Positions 1-5,102 of a stretch of DNA of 5,102 nucleotides are shown in pieces (position 1 is the stretch's first letter; the number at the start of each line of letters is the position of its first letter). Position numbers and translations under genes: made by a program. A model generated the notes under the pieces. That model did not search any database and had not been told where the DNA came from. It saw nothing but the letters and a program-made list of their open reading frames with translations. Source of the stretch: Deinococcus malanensis (GTDB taxonomy: Bacteria; Deinococcota; Deinococci; Deinococcales; Deinococcaceae). The stretch covers positions 1 through 5,102 of the forward strand of contig NZ_BMPP01000051.1 in NCBI RefSeq assembly GCF_014647655.1. The letters are read 5' to 3'.

Positions 1-1
1 G

Positions 2-112
2 GGGATGGACACCTACGAGTGGGGCATGAGCTACACCGGTGGCTTTACCTGGGATTACCAGTCCCTCAAGCCCAACATGTTCCTCGAAGTCCGCATGCCG
101 AAAACAAATTAA
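2..112 (+). CDS. C-terminal end of an unidentified protein (5' end outside window)
   Basis: The frame is open from the window edge to TAA at 110-112 and gives 36 residues. I do not recognise the protein. The visible tail is rich in aromatic and glycine residues (TYEWGMSYTGGFTWDY) and ends in an alternating hydrophobic/polar strand (NMFLEVRMPKTN). That pattern is common in the last strands of outer-membrane beta-barrels or other beta-rich surface proteins, but 36 residues are too few to assign a family. The coding call rests on the clean stop followed 32 bases later by a strong terminator hairpin, and on G/C-rich third codon positions in this frame. The other two forward frames give no comparable sequence. 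It looks like the last gene of its transcript. Confidence 0.6.
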   Translation, partial: GMDTYEWGMSYTGGFTWDYQSLKPNMFLEVRMPKTN

Positions 113-144
113 AACCCTAAACACCGCACCGTAACAGTTCCGGC

Positions 145-184
145 AAACTCTGGTGGCCCATTTGGGTGCCAGAGTTTCTTTTCT
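145..184 (+). terminator. Rho-independent terminator of the upstream gene
   Basis: A perfect 9-bp stem pairs AAACTCTGG (145-153) with CCAGAGTTT (169-177). An inner CCC/GGG pairing (157-159 with 164-166) closes a four-base ATTT loop. The stem is followed at once by CTTTTCT. It lies 32 bases after the stop at 110-112, so it most likely ends that transcript. Confidence 0.85.
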
Positions 185-207
185 GGTCGGCTGGCCGACC
201 AGAAAAG
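178..207. repeat. Perfect 13-bp inverted repeat directly abutting the terminator
   Basis: CTTTTCTGGTCGG (178-190) and CCGACCAGAAAAG (195-207) are perfect reverse complements around a four-base CTGG loop. The T-run of the preceding terminator (179-182) forms the base of the left arm, so the two hairpins are back to back without a gap. It may be a second, back-up terminator element or a transcript-end stabiliser. It lacks its own T-run on either side. Confidence 0.75.
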
Positions 208-336
208 CCCCACCAACTGATGGGGCGTGTACCGTCTGCACGTCAGCGGGCGTACGACCAGCACGCTGCGGCCAAATCGTGAAGGCCTTGGTCGGCTTCT
301 GGACCCTATCCTGCGCCATCGGATGCTTCCAGCACA

Positions 337-629
337 GGAGTAGCCACTCCCCCGACGTCGCGGTTAAACAGATTCACAGGTCAGTTCGCTTTGTACGTGA
401 GCGTAGACGGCCAGGCGCTGGGTGTCATCCCGGTGGCCGACCGGGTGCGGGAGACTGCCCGGGTTGGGGTGCGCGCTGCATGACGGGTATATGGACGGGC
501 GGGAGTCGACGTGGCCGTCGAAATGGCAGACGTAACCTTGATGAACGGCGACCTGCGCGGCGTGCCGAACGCCGTGGCGCTCAGCCTCGCCACCCTGCGG
601 AGTATCTCAACATGTTCGGGGTGGTTTGG
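337..629 (+). pseudogene. Remnant of a copper/heavy-metal translocating P1B-type ATPase (CopA-like)
   Basis: Two blocks resemble CopA-family metal-pumping ATPases. Block one (337-480) reads GVATPPTSRLNRFTGQF, then ALYVSVDGQALGVIPVADR. This matches the family stretch just after the N-domain (typically GQTALYV..DG...GVIAVAD). It ends at TGA 481-483. Block two starts near 484 in another frame with TGIWTGG (family GIAIGTG), shifts by one base near 504, then reads [19 protein letters not shown] and [13 protein letters not shown], the family stretch after the GDGINDAP hinge. A further shift near 607 leaves a decayed NMF (family RQNxFWAF). About 80 residues are missing between the blocks, including the TGDN region and the GDGxNDxPAL hinge. 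The DKTGT phosphorylation site, transmembrane helices and metal-binding domain are not seen in the window. It cannot make a working pump. Family recognition is from memory of conserved motifs; the outer limits are approximate. Confidence 0.8.
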
Positions 630-847
630 GTGGACCGGCCGCTCCCCCGGGTCAGATCACAGTCACCGGCGGGCGTCACGGCATCGAAGCGCTGCCACGT
701 GCGTCAGGAAGCGCGTTTCGGTCACCTCCGACTTCCCGGCCGGGCTCAACGCGCCGGGCTTTCCCGCCACTCGCGTCACGCGTCATCCTCCAATCATCCT
801 CTCCCGACTAGCGTGAGGTCATGACACGGACAACCCAGGAGGGACGT

Positions 848-889
848 GGGTATCCTTGTGTACCCGCGCGAGCCTGACACGCAGTGTCA
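848..889. repeat. Two adjacent small hairpins
   Basis: GGGTA (848-852) can pair with TACCC (861-865). Ten bases later TGACAC (875-880) pairs perfectly with GTGTCA (884-889) around a GCA loop, followed by TTTAG. Both are too short to assign a role and could be operator-like sites or chance. Confidence 0.4.
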
Positions 890-996
890 TTTAGGGCTTG
901 CAGGGTCATCCAGACCGGCTACCCGCGGGGCGCCCTTCCTGCGTTCATGTGTTCATCGTTTTGATCACCTTATATTTCCACGGAGCACTTACCTGG

Positions 997-1014
997 GCAC
1001 GGGTGACCCCGTGC
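997..1014. repeat. 7-bp perfect hairpin in intergenic region
   Basis: GCACGGG (997-1003) pairs with CCCGTGC (1008-1014) around a TGAC loop. A TTTT run follows seven bases downstream (1021-1024), which is too far away for a convincing terminator. It has no clear gene to serve. Confidence 0.35.
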
Positions 1015-1315
1015 TGGGAATTTTGCGGGATTTCTTTGAGACCCATCTGGGCGCAAGAGCTGCGGTGAAAGCGACACCACCTACGTGAACGCGGGTACCT
1101 GGGGCGGCCGTGCTGGGTGATTCCACGCAATAGCGGTGCGGGCGGCATCCATATGGTGGGCTTCGAATTGCAGGTGCAGTTGATGGACTGCCCCGGCCCG
1201 CGCCTGATCGACACGGCCGTCGGCCTGGAGAGCGGCCCGGAAGCCGCGACCCTGGGGCGGCAAGTGAGCCGAATGCCCGTAGAGCAGGACATCACGGTGG
1301 TCCTTCCCCACGTCA

Positions 1316-1344
1316 TTGGTGAGCCATCGCTCTCCTCGTACCGT
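1316..1344 (+). promoter_or_regulatory. Probable leaderless promoter of the exported TPR protein gene
   Basis: A TACCGT box (1339-1344) fits the TANNNT form of the -10 element and ends six bases before the ATG at 1351. Exactly 17 bases upstream is TTGGTG (1316-1321), which keeps the TTG of the -35 consensus. This geometry puts the transcription start on or next to the A of the start codon. There is no purine-rich ribosome binding site before the ATG. Leaderless transcripts with TANNNT placed just before the start codon are well known in Deinococcus. The call is from sequence pattern only. Confidence 0.6.
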
Positions 1345-1350
1345 GCGCAC

Positions 1351-3432
1351 ATGAAGCGATACCTGCCCGTCCTCTTCGCCGCCTGTTCCACCGCCCACGC
1401 CGAGCCGGTCCCGTTCCGAGCCTGGAGCGACGCGCGGTCCTTGCCGTCCGAAGCGAGCTTCGCTGCCAAACTCCCGAGCTTCGCCGCCTGTGACTCAACC
1501 GGCTTCGACCGCTCTAAACTCTCACCAGACGCCCTCACGGGTTACGACAACTTGACCAGGATTGTCGCGAACTTGAAGGCCGACGATCCCCTGCGCGCCA
1601 CCATGGAAAAGACCTTGGTTCAGATGCGCGAACACTTGGCCAAGACGGCGCCCGCCATGGCCCCCACCGTCCCGACTTCGCTCGCAGCGGGGTTAAGGAA
1701 CGCACAGATGTGGCTGGAAAAGAATGAAGCCAAAGGGTGGCAAGCCTTCATTGTCAGTCCTGACGCCAAAAACGCCAAGACCGCCTCCCAAGCCGCTCTC
1801 GCCGCCGCCATGCTCGGCAAGCCGCGTGCCGCCCTCGCCGCCCTCCTCGTCGCACACAAACTCGATCCGCACAATCCGGAAATCCTCGCCAACCTCGGTG
1901 GGGTCCTCGAAACCCTCGGTTTGTCCGGCGAGGCACTCGTCGTGCTTGACGAAGCCATGAAACTCACCAAGAGCGGCGCGGGCGCCTTCGGATGGTCGAA
2001 TGCTGCCACCCTCAACACCAACCGGGGCTTGGCCTTGGCTGACCTGCGTCGCTGGAACGAAGCCGAATCGGCCCTTTCGAGCGCCATGAAAGATGCGCCG
2101 ATGTTGGCAGAAGCGCGGTTGGGGTTGGCGCGTGTGTTGACGTGCCAAGGCAAGACGGCGCAAGCCGCCAAGTACGCCCGCGCCGGCCAGCGTCGCACCC
2201 CTACCCCTTCGACCGTTGCCAAGACACCGACGGGTTCGCAAGGAGGAGCCGGCGACGTGAGCGAAATCTCGTCCAGGAGTAACGCGAATGCCTCGGCGCA
2301 CCTGCCCGCATCGTTTACCTTCGATCTTTCGCGCGGCAAAGACTTTACCTTGCCGAACCTCAAGCTGCCGCAAACCCTGAAAGACGCGGTCGTGCTCTAC
2401 GACAAGTACGACAAGTTGCACGACGACTTACAAGCCCGCTGGGAGGCCATTCGCAAGCGCAGAGAGGAGGTCGAGGCGCAACTTCGCCATCAACCCAGAG
2501 TGTCACCGCTTGTGCAAGCTCGCCGGGAAGCGCTGTGGCAGGCGTTCTTGCACACGAACGACGAGCCGACCGTGAAGCGCCTCTACGAAGCCCAGGTCAA
2601 ATCGTCTCTCGCCGTCAGCAAGGTCGATGGGGACTTCTCGCACTGCTCGAGCGGCTGTATCTCCGACGAGTTCATCAAAAAGGCACGCACGCCCGAGGAA
2701 CTGAACGCGCTGTGTAACGGGGCCATGTCCACTCAGCATGACAAGTGGCGAAGTGCCATGCACAGCCACGCGCAAAATCTCGGCATGTACCTGAAGGCCG
2801 CGTACAAGCTTGAGACGGCCTTGGCAGCGAACTACAGTGATCCCCTCTGGCACGAGCGGCTTTCCCTAAGCGCCGAGTTCCTCGCCACGACGGAGTTCAT
2901 GGGGTACGTGAACTACGCTCGTCACTGGGCGCACGACATCAAGGTCTTCAGTTGCTACGAAAGCTCCACGACGGACACGAGCGACCCGATTGCGGGCGAA
3001 CTTGTCACGCCCCGGGCTGATCCGTGCAAGGCGGTGTACGACGGGATGAGCCTCTCGTTCTCGGTGAGCGTCGTCGGCTTCTCGATTTCGTGCGACTCCA
3101 TGAGTGTCTCGGCGGCCACGCCCGGCTGGATCGGCGCGTTCGGCTCCTTCTCGCAAAGCTTCGGCAGCAAGGAGTACACCGTCACCGTCGGCATCCAAGA
3201 AGGTGTGAGCGTCGGTGTCGGCAGTGTTTCGGCGGGCGCGACGTCGCAGCAGGGGGCGTACGTGTCGTGGGGCAGGGACGGCGTGACGGACGCGGGCGTC
3301 TCCATTACCACGGGCTCGTCGGTCGGCGCGACACGCGGCTCAGTCGGCGGGTCGAAGGACATCATCACGGATGTCACGGGCGCATTGAGCGGCAAATGGA
3401 GCTTCATCGCCAGTCCCGGCGGCTCGAAGTGA
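1351..3432 (+). CDS. Exported TPR protein with coiled coil and Ser/Gly-rich beta C-terminus, function unknown
   Basis: I do not recognise a named family. The 693-residue product starts with a short signal peptide, MKRYLPVLFAACSTAHA, with likely cleavage after AHA (17). FAAC (9-12) is an imperfect lipobox, so a lipoprotein is a weaker alternative. Four helix pairs at about 148-284 have TPR spacing (for example PEILANLGGVLETLG, then GEALVVLDEAMKL). TPR blocks bind other proteins. A Ser/Thr/Gly/Asn-rich linker (285-318) follows, then a charged, probably coiled-coil helix (345-380). A mixed region contains HCSSGC (431-436). The mature chain has eight cysteines (47, 265, 432, 436, 455, 535, 559, 581), an even number compatible with disulfides. 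Residues 564-693 are Ser/Gly/Val-rich with alternating patterns such as SLSFSVSVVGFSIS and VTVGIQEGVSVGVG, which suggests stacked beta strands. The frame is open upstream to 1117, but ATG 1351 fits the signal peptide and promoter. It probably acts in the envelope; its partner is unknown. Confidence 0.88.
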   Translation: MKRYLPVLFAACSTAHAEPVPFRAWSDARSLPSEASFAAKLPSFAACDSTGFDRSKLSPDALTGYDNLTRIVANLKADDPLRATMEKTLVQMREHLAKTAPAMAPTVPTSLAAGLRNAQMWLEKNEAKGWQAFIVSPDAKNAKTASQAALAAAMLGKPRAALAALLVAHKLDPHNPEILANLGGVLETLGLSGEALVVLDEAMKLTKSGAGAFGWSNAATLNTNRGLALADLRRWNEAESALSSAMKDAPMLAEARLGLARVLTCQGKTAQAAKYARAGQRRTPTPSTVAKTPTGSQGGAGDVSEISSRSNANASAHLPASFTFDLSRGKDFTLPNLKLPQTLKDAVVLYDKYDKLHDDLQARWEAIRKRREEVEAQLRHQPRVSPLVQARREALWQAFLHTNDEPTVKRLYEAQVKSSLAVSKVDGDFSHCSSGCISDEFIKKARTPEELNALCNGAMSTQHDKWRSAMHSHAQNLGMYLKAAYKLETALAANYSDPLWHERLSLSAEFLATTEFMGYVNYARHWAHDIKVFSCYESSTTDTSDPIAGELVTPRADPCKAVYDGMSLSFSVSVVGFSISCDSMSVSAATPGWIGAFGSFSQSFGSKEYTVTVGIQEGVSVGVGSVSAGATSQQGAYVSWGRDGVTDAGVSITTGSSVGATRGSVGGSKDIITDVTGALSGKWSFIASPGGSK

Positions 3433-3457
3433 GCTGAGCGCGTCAAGGGTTGACTTG

Positions 3458-3486
3458 GAGCGGTGGGCCGCCGCTCACCGCTCGTT
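3458..3486 (+). terminator. Possible terminator hairpin after the TPR protein gene
   Basis: GAGCGGTG (3458-3465) pairs perfectly with CACCGCTC (3476-3483). A G-T and a G-C pair can extend the stem to 10 bp around a CCGCCG loop. Only GTT follows, so the T-run is poor. It lies 25 bases after the stop codon at 3430-3432, which suits transcript termination or 3'-end protection. Confidence 0.5.
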
Positions 3487-3496
3487 CATCGTTCCT

Positions 3497-3500
3497 GAGG
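3497..3500 (+). promoter_or_regulatory. Ribosome binding site for the broken small secreted protein gene
   Basis: GAGG at 3497-3500 sits seven bases before ATG 3508. This normal Shine-Dalgarno spacing supports 3508 as the original start of the damaged gene. Confidence 0.5.
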
Positions 3501-3507
3501 CATAGTC

Positions 3508-3974
3508 ATGTTCAGACGCGCACATACCGACGCAAGCACACGCAGGGACTGCCTTAGCTCCCGCCTACGCCTGGGCTGACGCGGAGTGCCGACGTAGTTC
3601 AACCTGGGAAATCCAGCCTCTTCTCCCCTGCCGCTGTGCGGGTCACAACTGGAAATGGGATATGTGGATGGAGACCATGTTTGATCGCCTGGGCGTGCCG
3701 TTGCCGCCGTTTCCGGGCGAGATCAAACTCTCGGATCAGTGCTGCACAGAAACAGGGCGCCTGGATGATGGCCGCGAGTACAGGCTGCATGCGCATTCAA
3801 GCCGCAATCCGCACGATCCGCACATCAGCCTGGAAGTACGGGCCAGTTGCGCCAGTGGCTCGCGCACGACCAACCATTCAGGTGATGAGCACGGGGGAGG
3901 GGGAGTTGCGCTTGGAAAAGGTAGAAGTGGAAATGTCCAGTACTCGTGCTTTCCATTCTAAGCACAAGTATTGA
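3508..3974 (+). pseudogene. Frameshifted gene for a small secreted cysteine-rich protein
   Basis: No single frame covers this gene. From ATG 3508 the frame reads MFRRAH and then degrades to a stop at 3577-3579. The next forward frame, open from 3506, continues with a signal-peptide-like TQAHAGTALAPAYAWADAEC. It then reads through HNWKWDMWMETMFDRLG, PPFPGEIKLSDQCC and REYRLHAHSSRNPHDPH to ISLEVRASC. Past a G5-A-G5 run (3893-3903) this frame gives Gly-rich nonsense to TAA 3959-3961, while the third frame gives GEGELRLEKVEVEM and ends at TGA 3972-3974. Removing one base in each of two places (about 3525 and 3893-3897) joins everything into 154 residues with six cysteines. I do not know the family. 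The intact part from ATG 3662 could be a shorter real ORF of 99 residues, and sequencing error in the G-run is possible. Two shifts in one small gene make decay more likely. The gene 75 bases upstream also encodes an exported cysteine-containing protein, so the two may once have worked together. Confidence 0.55.
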
Positions 3975-4001
3975 ACCGTTTTCAGGCAGTCACTCTGGGC
4001 C

Positions 4002-4071
4002 TGACTCTACGCATCCATTGCCTGCATTTCGGGTTCGTGCAGACCAGCCTGCCGCAACGCCGGTAGAGTCA
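4002..4071. repeat. 9-bp inverted repeat enclosing a second hairpin
   Basis: TGACTCTAC (4002-4010) and GTAGAGTCA (4063-4071) are perfect reverse complements 52 bases apart. Between them CTGCA (4022-4026) pairs with TGCAG (4038-4042), with a possible inner CG/CG pairing. The 215 bases from 3975 to 4189 hold no gene I can support. The ORFs on both strands there (forward from 4071, reverse 4261-4007) lack ribosome binding sites and recognisable motifs. The repeat could be an RNA structure in the oxidase leader, the ends of a small non-autonomous element, or chance. Confidence 0.4.
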
Positions 4072-4179
4072 TGACCACGAAACGCCCCAACCGGATTGTC
4101 ACGCTGCTGTTGCCTCTCAGTTCGCTCGTCATCGTGTTCCCGCCATACAGCCCCGTCAACGTTGCGTTGAACACCCCGC

Positions 4180-4184
4180 AGGAG
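4180..4184 (+). promoter_or_regulatory. Strong ribosome binding site of the small ORF before the oxidase
   Basis: AGGAG at 4180-4184 lies five bases before ATG 4190. It is the best Shine-Dalgarno site in this part of the window. The oxidase start at 4276 has only pyrimidine-rich sequence before it, so this site probably drives translation into the pair. Confidence 0.6.
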
Positions 4185-4189
4185 AAGTC

Positions 4190-4279
4190 ATGGTTTCCGT
4201 TCCTGAAGGCTGCATCCATCCTCAGCCACCGAATAACGCGCCAGACACGCGGCCGGACCAAAACCCTTCCTCCACATGA
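4190..4279 (+). CDS. 29-residue small ORF overlapping the start of the flavin oxidase gene
   Basis: ATG 4190 follows AGGAG at a five-base spacing. The ORF encodes MVSVPEGCIHPQPPNNA followed by DTRPDQNPSST and stops at TGA 4277-4279. That stop overlaps the ATG of the downstream oxidase in the classic ATGA arrangement, which lets a terminating ribosome restart on the next gene. The peptide is Pro/Asn/Asp-rich, with no membrane segment and no known motif, so its own sequence may matter less than its translation. It may be a coupling leader peptide, a small protein, or the last trace of a longer upstream gene; the same frame is open for some distance above ATG 4190. The good ribosome binding site and exact overlap are the supporting evidence. 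Purifying selection on the peptide cannot be judged from one sequence. Confidence 0.5.
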   Translation: MVSVPEGCIHPQPPNNAPDTRPDQNPSST

Positions 4280-5102
4280 CCGACGTCACGCCTCATCAAT
4301 CGGCGGACGTCATCATCGTGGGGGCTGGTCTTGCGGGGCTCACCGCCGCGTACACCCTCGCGCAGTCAGGTATCCGCGTCGTGGTGCTGGAAGCCCGCGA
4401 CCGGGTGGGCGGCCGAACCCTCACCCGCTCGGACGATCAGGGGCCCAGCGTGGACCTGGGCGCCACCTGGTCGTGGCCGCATCAGACGCGCATCCGGCAC
4501 CTCGCCCAGACTCTCGGTGTCGCCCGTTTCGAGCAGCACGTGGAGGGGGACGCGATGCTTGACCTGGGGCCGCAGGGCACCGAACGTCATGCCGTGCGCT
4601 CCCCCATGGCGGGTGCCTTGCGCTTCAAACAAGGTGCAGAGGAACTGAGCACCCGCCTGGCCGACGCGCTGCCCGCCGGCAGCGTGAAATTCGGTGTGCA
4701 GGTGACCGGTGTGCACGTACAAGGAGACTCGGTGTTAGTCGTGGCTGCCGGGCCGGCTGGGGACGCGCTGGTCTTTCCAGCTCAGGCCGTGATTGTCGCG
4801 TTGCCTCCTCGCCTCGCGGAACAGACGATCACGTTCATGCCCGAGTTGCCCCCGGCACTGACTCAGGTGCTGAGCGCCACCCCGACCTGGATGGGACACG
4901 CCATGAAAGCCGTGGTGCGGTACGAGCGCGCGTTCTGGCGGGCGCAGGGCCTGTCCGGGTTTGCGGTCAGTTACACCGGGCCCCTCCAGGAAATTCATGA
5001 CGCCTCGCCCGCGGACGGCGGGGCGGGCGCCCTGTTTGGTTTCTTCACCGCGCATGCGGAGGTGCGCCGCGCTCCTCGGCAGGAACGGCAGCACCTGGTG
5101 AT
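4276..5102 (+). CDS. Flavin monoamine oxidase family FAD-dependent oxidoreductase (3' end outside window)
   Basis: These enzymes use FAD and oxygen to oxidise amines to imines, releasing hydrogen peroxide, usually in the cytoplasm. The 275 visible residues carry the family landmarks in order: a Rossmann FAD site VGAGLAG (15-21), the ribose-binding Glu39, the RVGGR loop (43-47), DLGATW (60-65), LRFKQGAEEL (115-124), VIVALPP (172-178) and PTWMGHAMKAVVRYE (203-217) leading into FWRAQGLSG (220-228). Lys211 occupies the position of the conserved lysine that contacts the flavin N5 region through water in monoamine oxidases. Gln119 replaces the more usual Gly in the RFxGG motif. The C-terminal third, with the last FAD-binding segment and usual aromatic cage, lies beyond the window. 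ATG 4276 is the first start after the in-frame stop at 4234-4236. It has no ribosome binding site of its own and overlaps the small ORF stop, so translation is probably coupled. The substrate cannot be told; other amine or amino-acid oxidases of the same fold are possible. Confidence 0.92.
   Translation, partial: MTDVTPHQSADVIIVGAGLAGLTAAYTLAQSGIRVVVLEARDRVGGRTLTRSDDQGPSVDLGATWSWPHQTRIRHLAQTLGVARFEQHVEGDAMLDLGPQGTERHAVRSPMAGALRFKQGAEELSTRLADALPAGSVKFGVQVTGVHVQGDSVLVVAAGPAGDALVFPAQAVIVALPPRLAEQTITFMPELPPALTQVLSATPTWMGHAMKAVVRYERAFWRAQGLSGFAVSYTGPLQEIHDASPADGGAGALFGFFTAHAEVRRAPRQERQHLV

Larger units (their letters stand above)
630..1315. other. Long stretch without a supportable gene
   Basis: The ORFs here are Arg/Pro/Ser-rich in composition and none starts with a ribosome binding site. 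Between 630 and 845 I see only a 10-bp palindrome, CCCGGCCGGG near 737-746. From 846 to 1020 there are three small hairpins, listed separately. The forward frame ending at 1088 contains a protein-like stretch (VLGILRDFFETHLGARAAV), which may be debris of a decayed gene. From 1117 the forward frame stays open into the gene at 1351, but the complementary strand (1398-1081) is also open with good codon bias, so neither reading can be trusted. Confidence 0.5.

Noticed and set aside
153..824. 223-residue forward ORF
   Set aside because: It begins inside the terminator hairpin, has an Arg/Pro-rich composition with no ribosome binding site, and runs across the CopA remnant mostly in the wrong frame.
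846..1088. 80-residue forward ORF
   Set aside because: Only its last third looks protein-like. It has no convincing family, and hairpins run through it.
945..1538. Reverse-strand ORF of 197 residues
   Set aside because: It overlaps the promoter and signal-peptide region of the TPR gene, is low in structure-like sequence, and has no ribosome binding site or recognisable motif.
1620..2421. Long reverse-strand ORFs of 240-247 residues
   Set aside because: They lie antisense to the TPR block. In GC-rich genes the complementary frames are often open, and the forward protein has clear repeats and a signal peptide.
2955..3446. Reverse-strand ORF of 163 residues
   Set aside because: It is antisense to the Ser/Gly-rich tail, and its Thr/Pro-rich composition is what complementing that tail would give.
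4021..4045. GGGTTCG resembling a tRNA T-arm
   Set aside because: The flanking bases do not form a T-stem, and there is no anticodon arm or acceptor stem nearby.
4007..4261. Reverse-strand ORF of 84 residues
   Set aside because: It has no recognisable motif or ribosome binding site and overlaps the small ORF and its ribosome binding site.
4071..4562. Forward ORF with a hydrophobic stretch (RIVTLLLPLSSLVIVF)
   Set aside because: It has no ribosome binding site and runs deep into the well-supported oxidase gene in another frame, turning Arg/Pro-rich there.

Overview
The window is high-GC bacterial DNA. A leaderless-type promoter, strongly G/C-biased third codon positions and the style of the recognisable proteins suggest a member of the Deinococcus group; this is an inference, because no rRNA or other marker gene is present. 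All genes I can support lie on the + strand.

Layout. The window opens with the last 36 codons of an unidentified protein (2-112), closed by a strong terminator hairpin that runs directly into a second perfect hairpin (145-207). From about 337 to 629 there is a broken remnant of a CopA-type heavy-metal P-type ATPase. Its two recognisable blocks come from opposite sides of the catalytic P-domain, and a stop, frameshifts and a deletion lie between them. The next 700 bases hold no gene I can defend, only small hairpins and a stretch that is open on both strands (1117-1350).

The main gene (1351-3432) encodes a 693-residue exported protein. It has a short signal peptide, a TPR block, a low-complexity linker, a charged probable coiled coil, a cysteine-containing region and a Ser/Gly/Val-rich C-terminal beta-type region. 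It appears to be transcribed from a promoter that places the transcription start at the ATG. After it comes the wreck of a small secreted cysteine-rich protein (3508-3974), readable as about 154 residues if two single-base shifts are repaired.

The right end holds a 29-codon ORF with a good ribosome binding site (4190-4279). It overlaps by four bases the start of a flavin monoamine oxidase-type gene (4276 to beyond the window end), which suggests translational coupling. The window therefore combines two decayed genes, an exported protein of unknown function and an intact FAD enzyme. I see no phage, CRISPR array, tRNA or recognisable insertion sequence. The most original observations are the unknown exported TPR protein with its leaderless promoter and possible ruined secreted partner, and the small coupled ORF before the oxidase.
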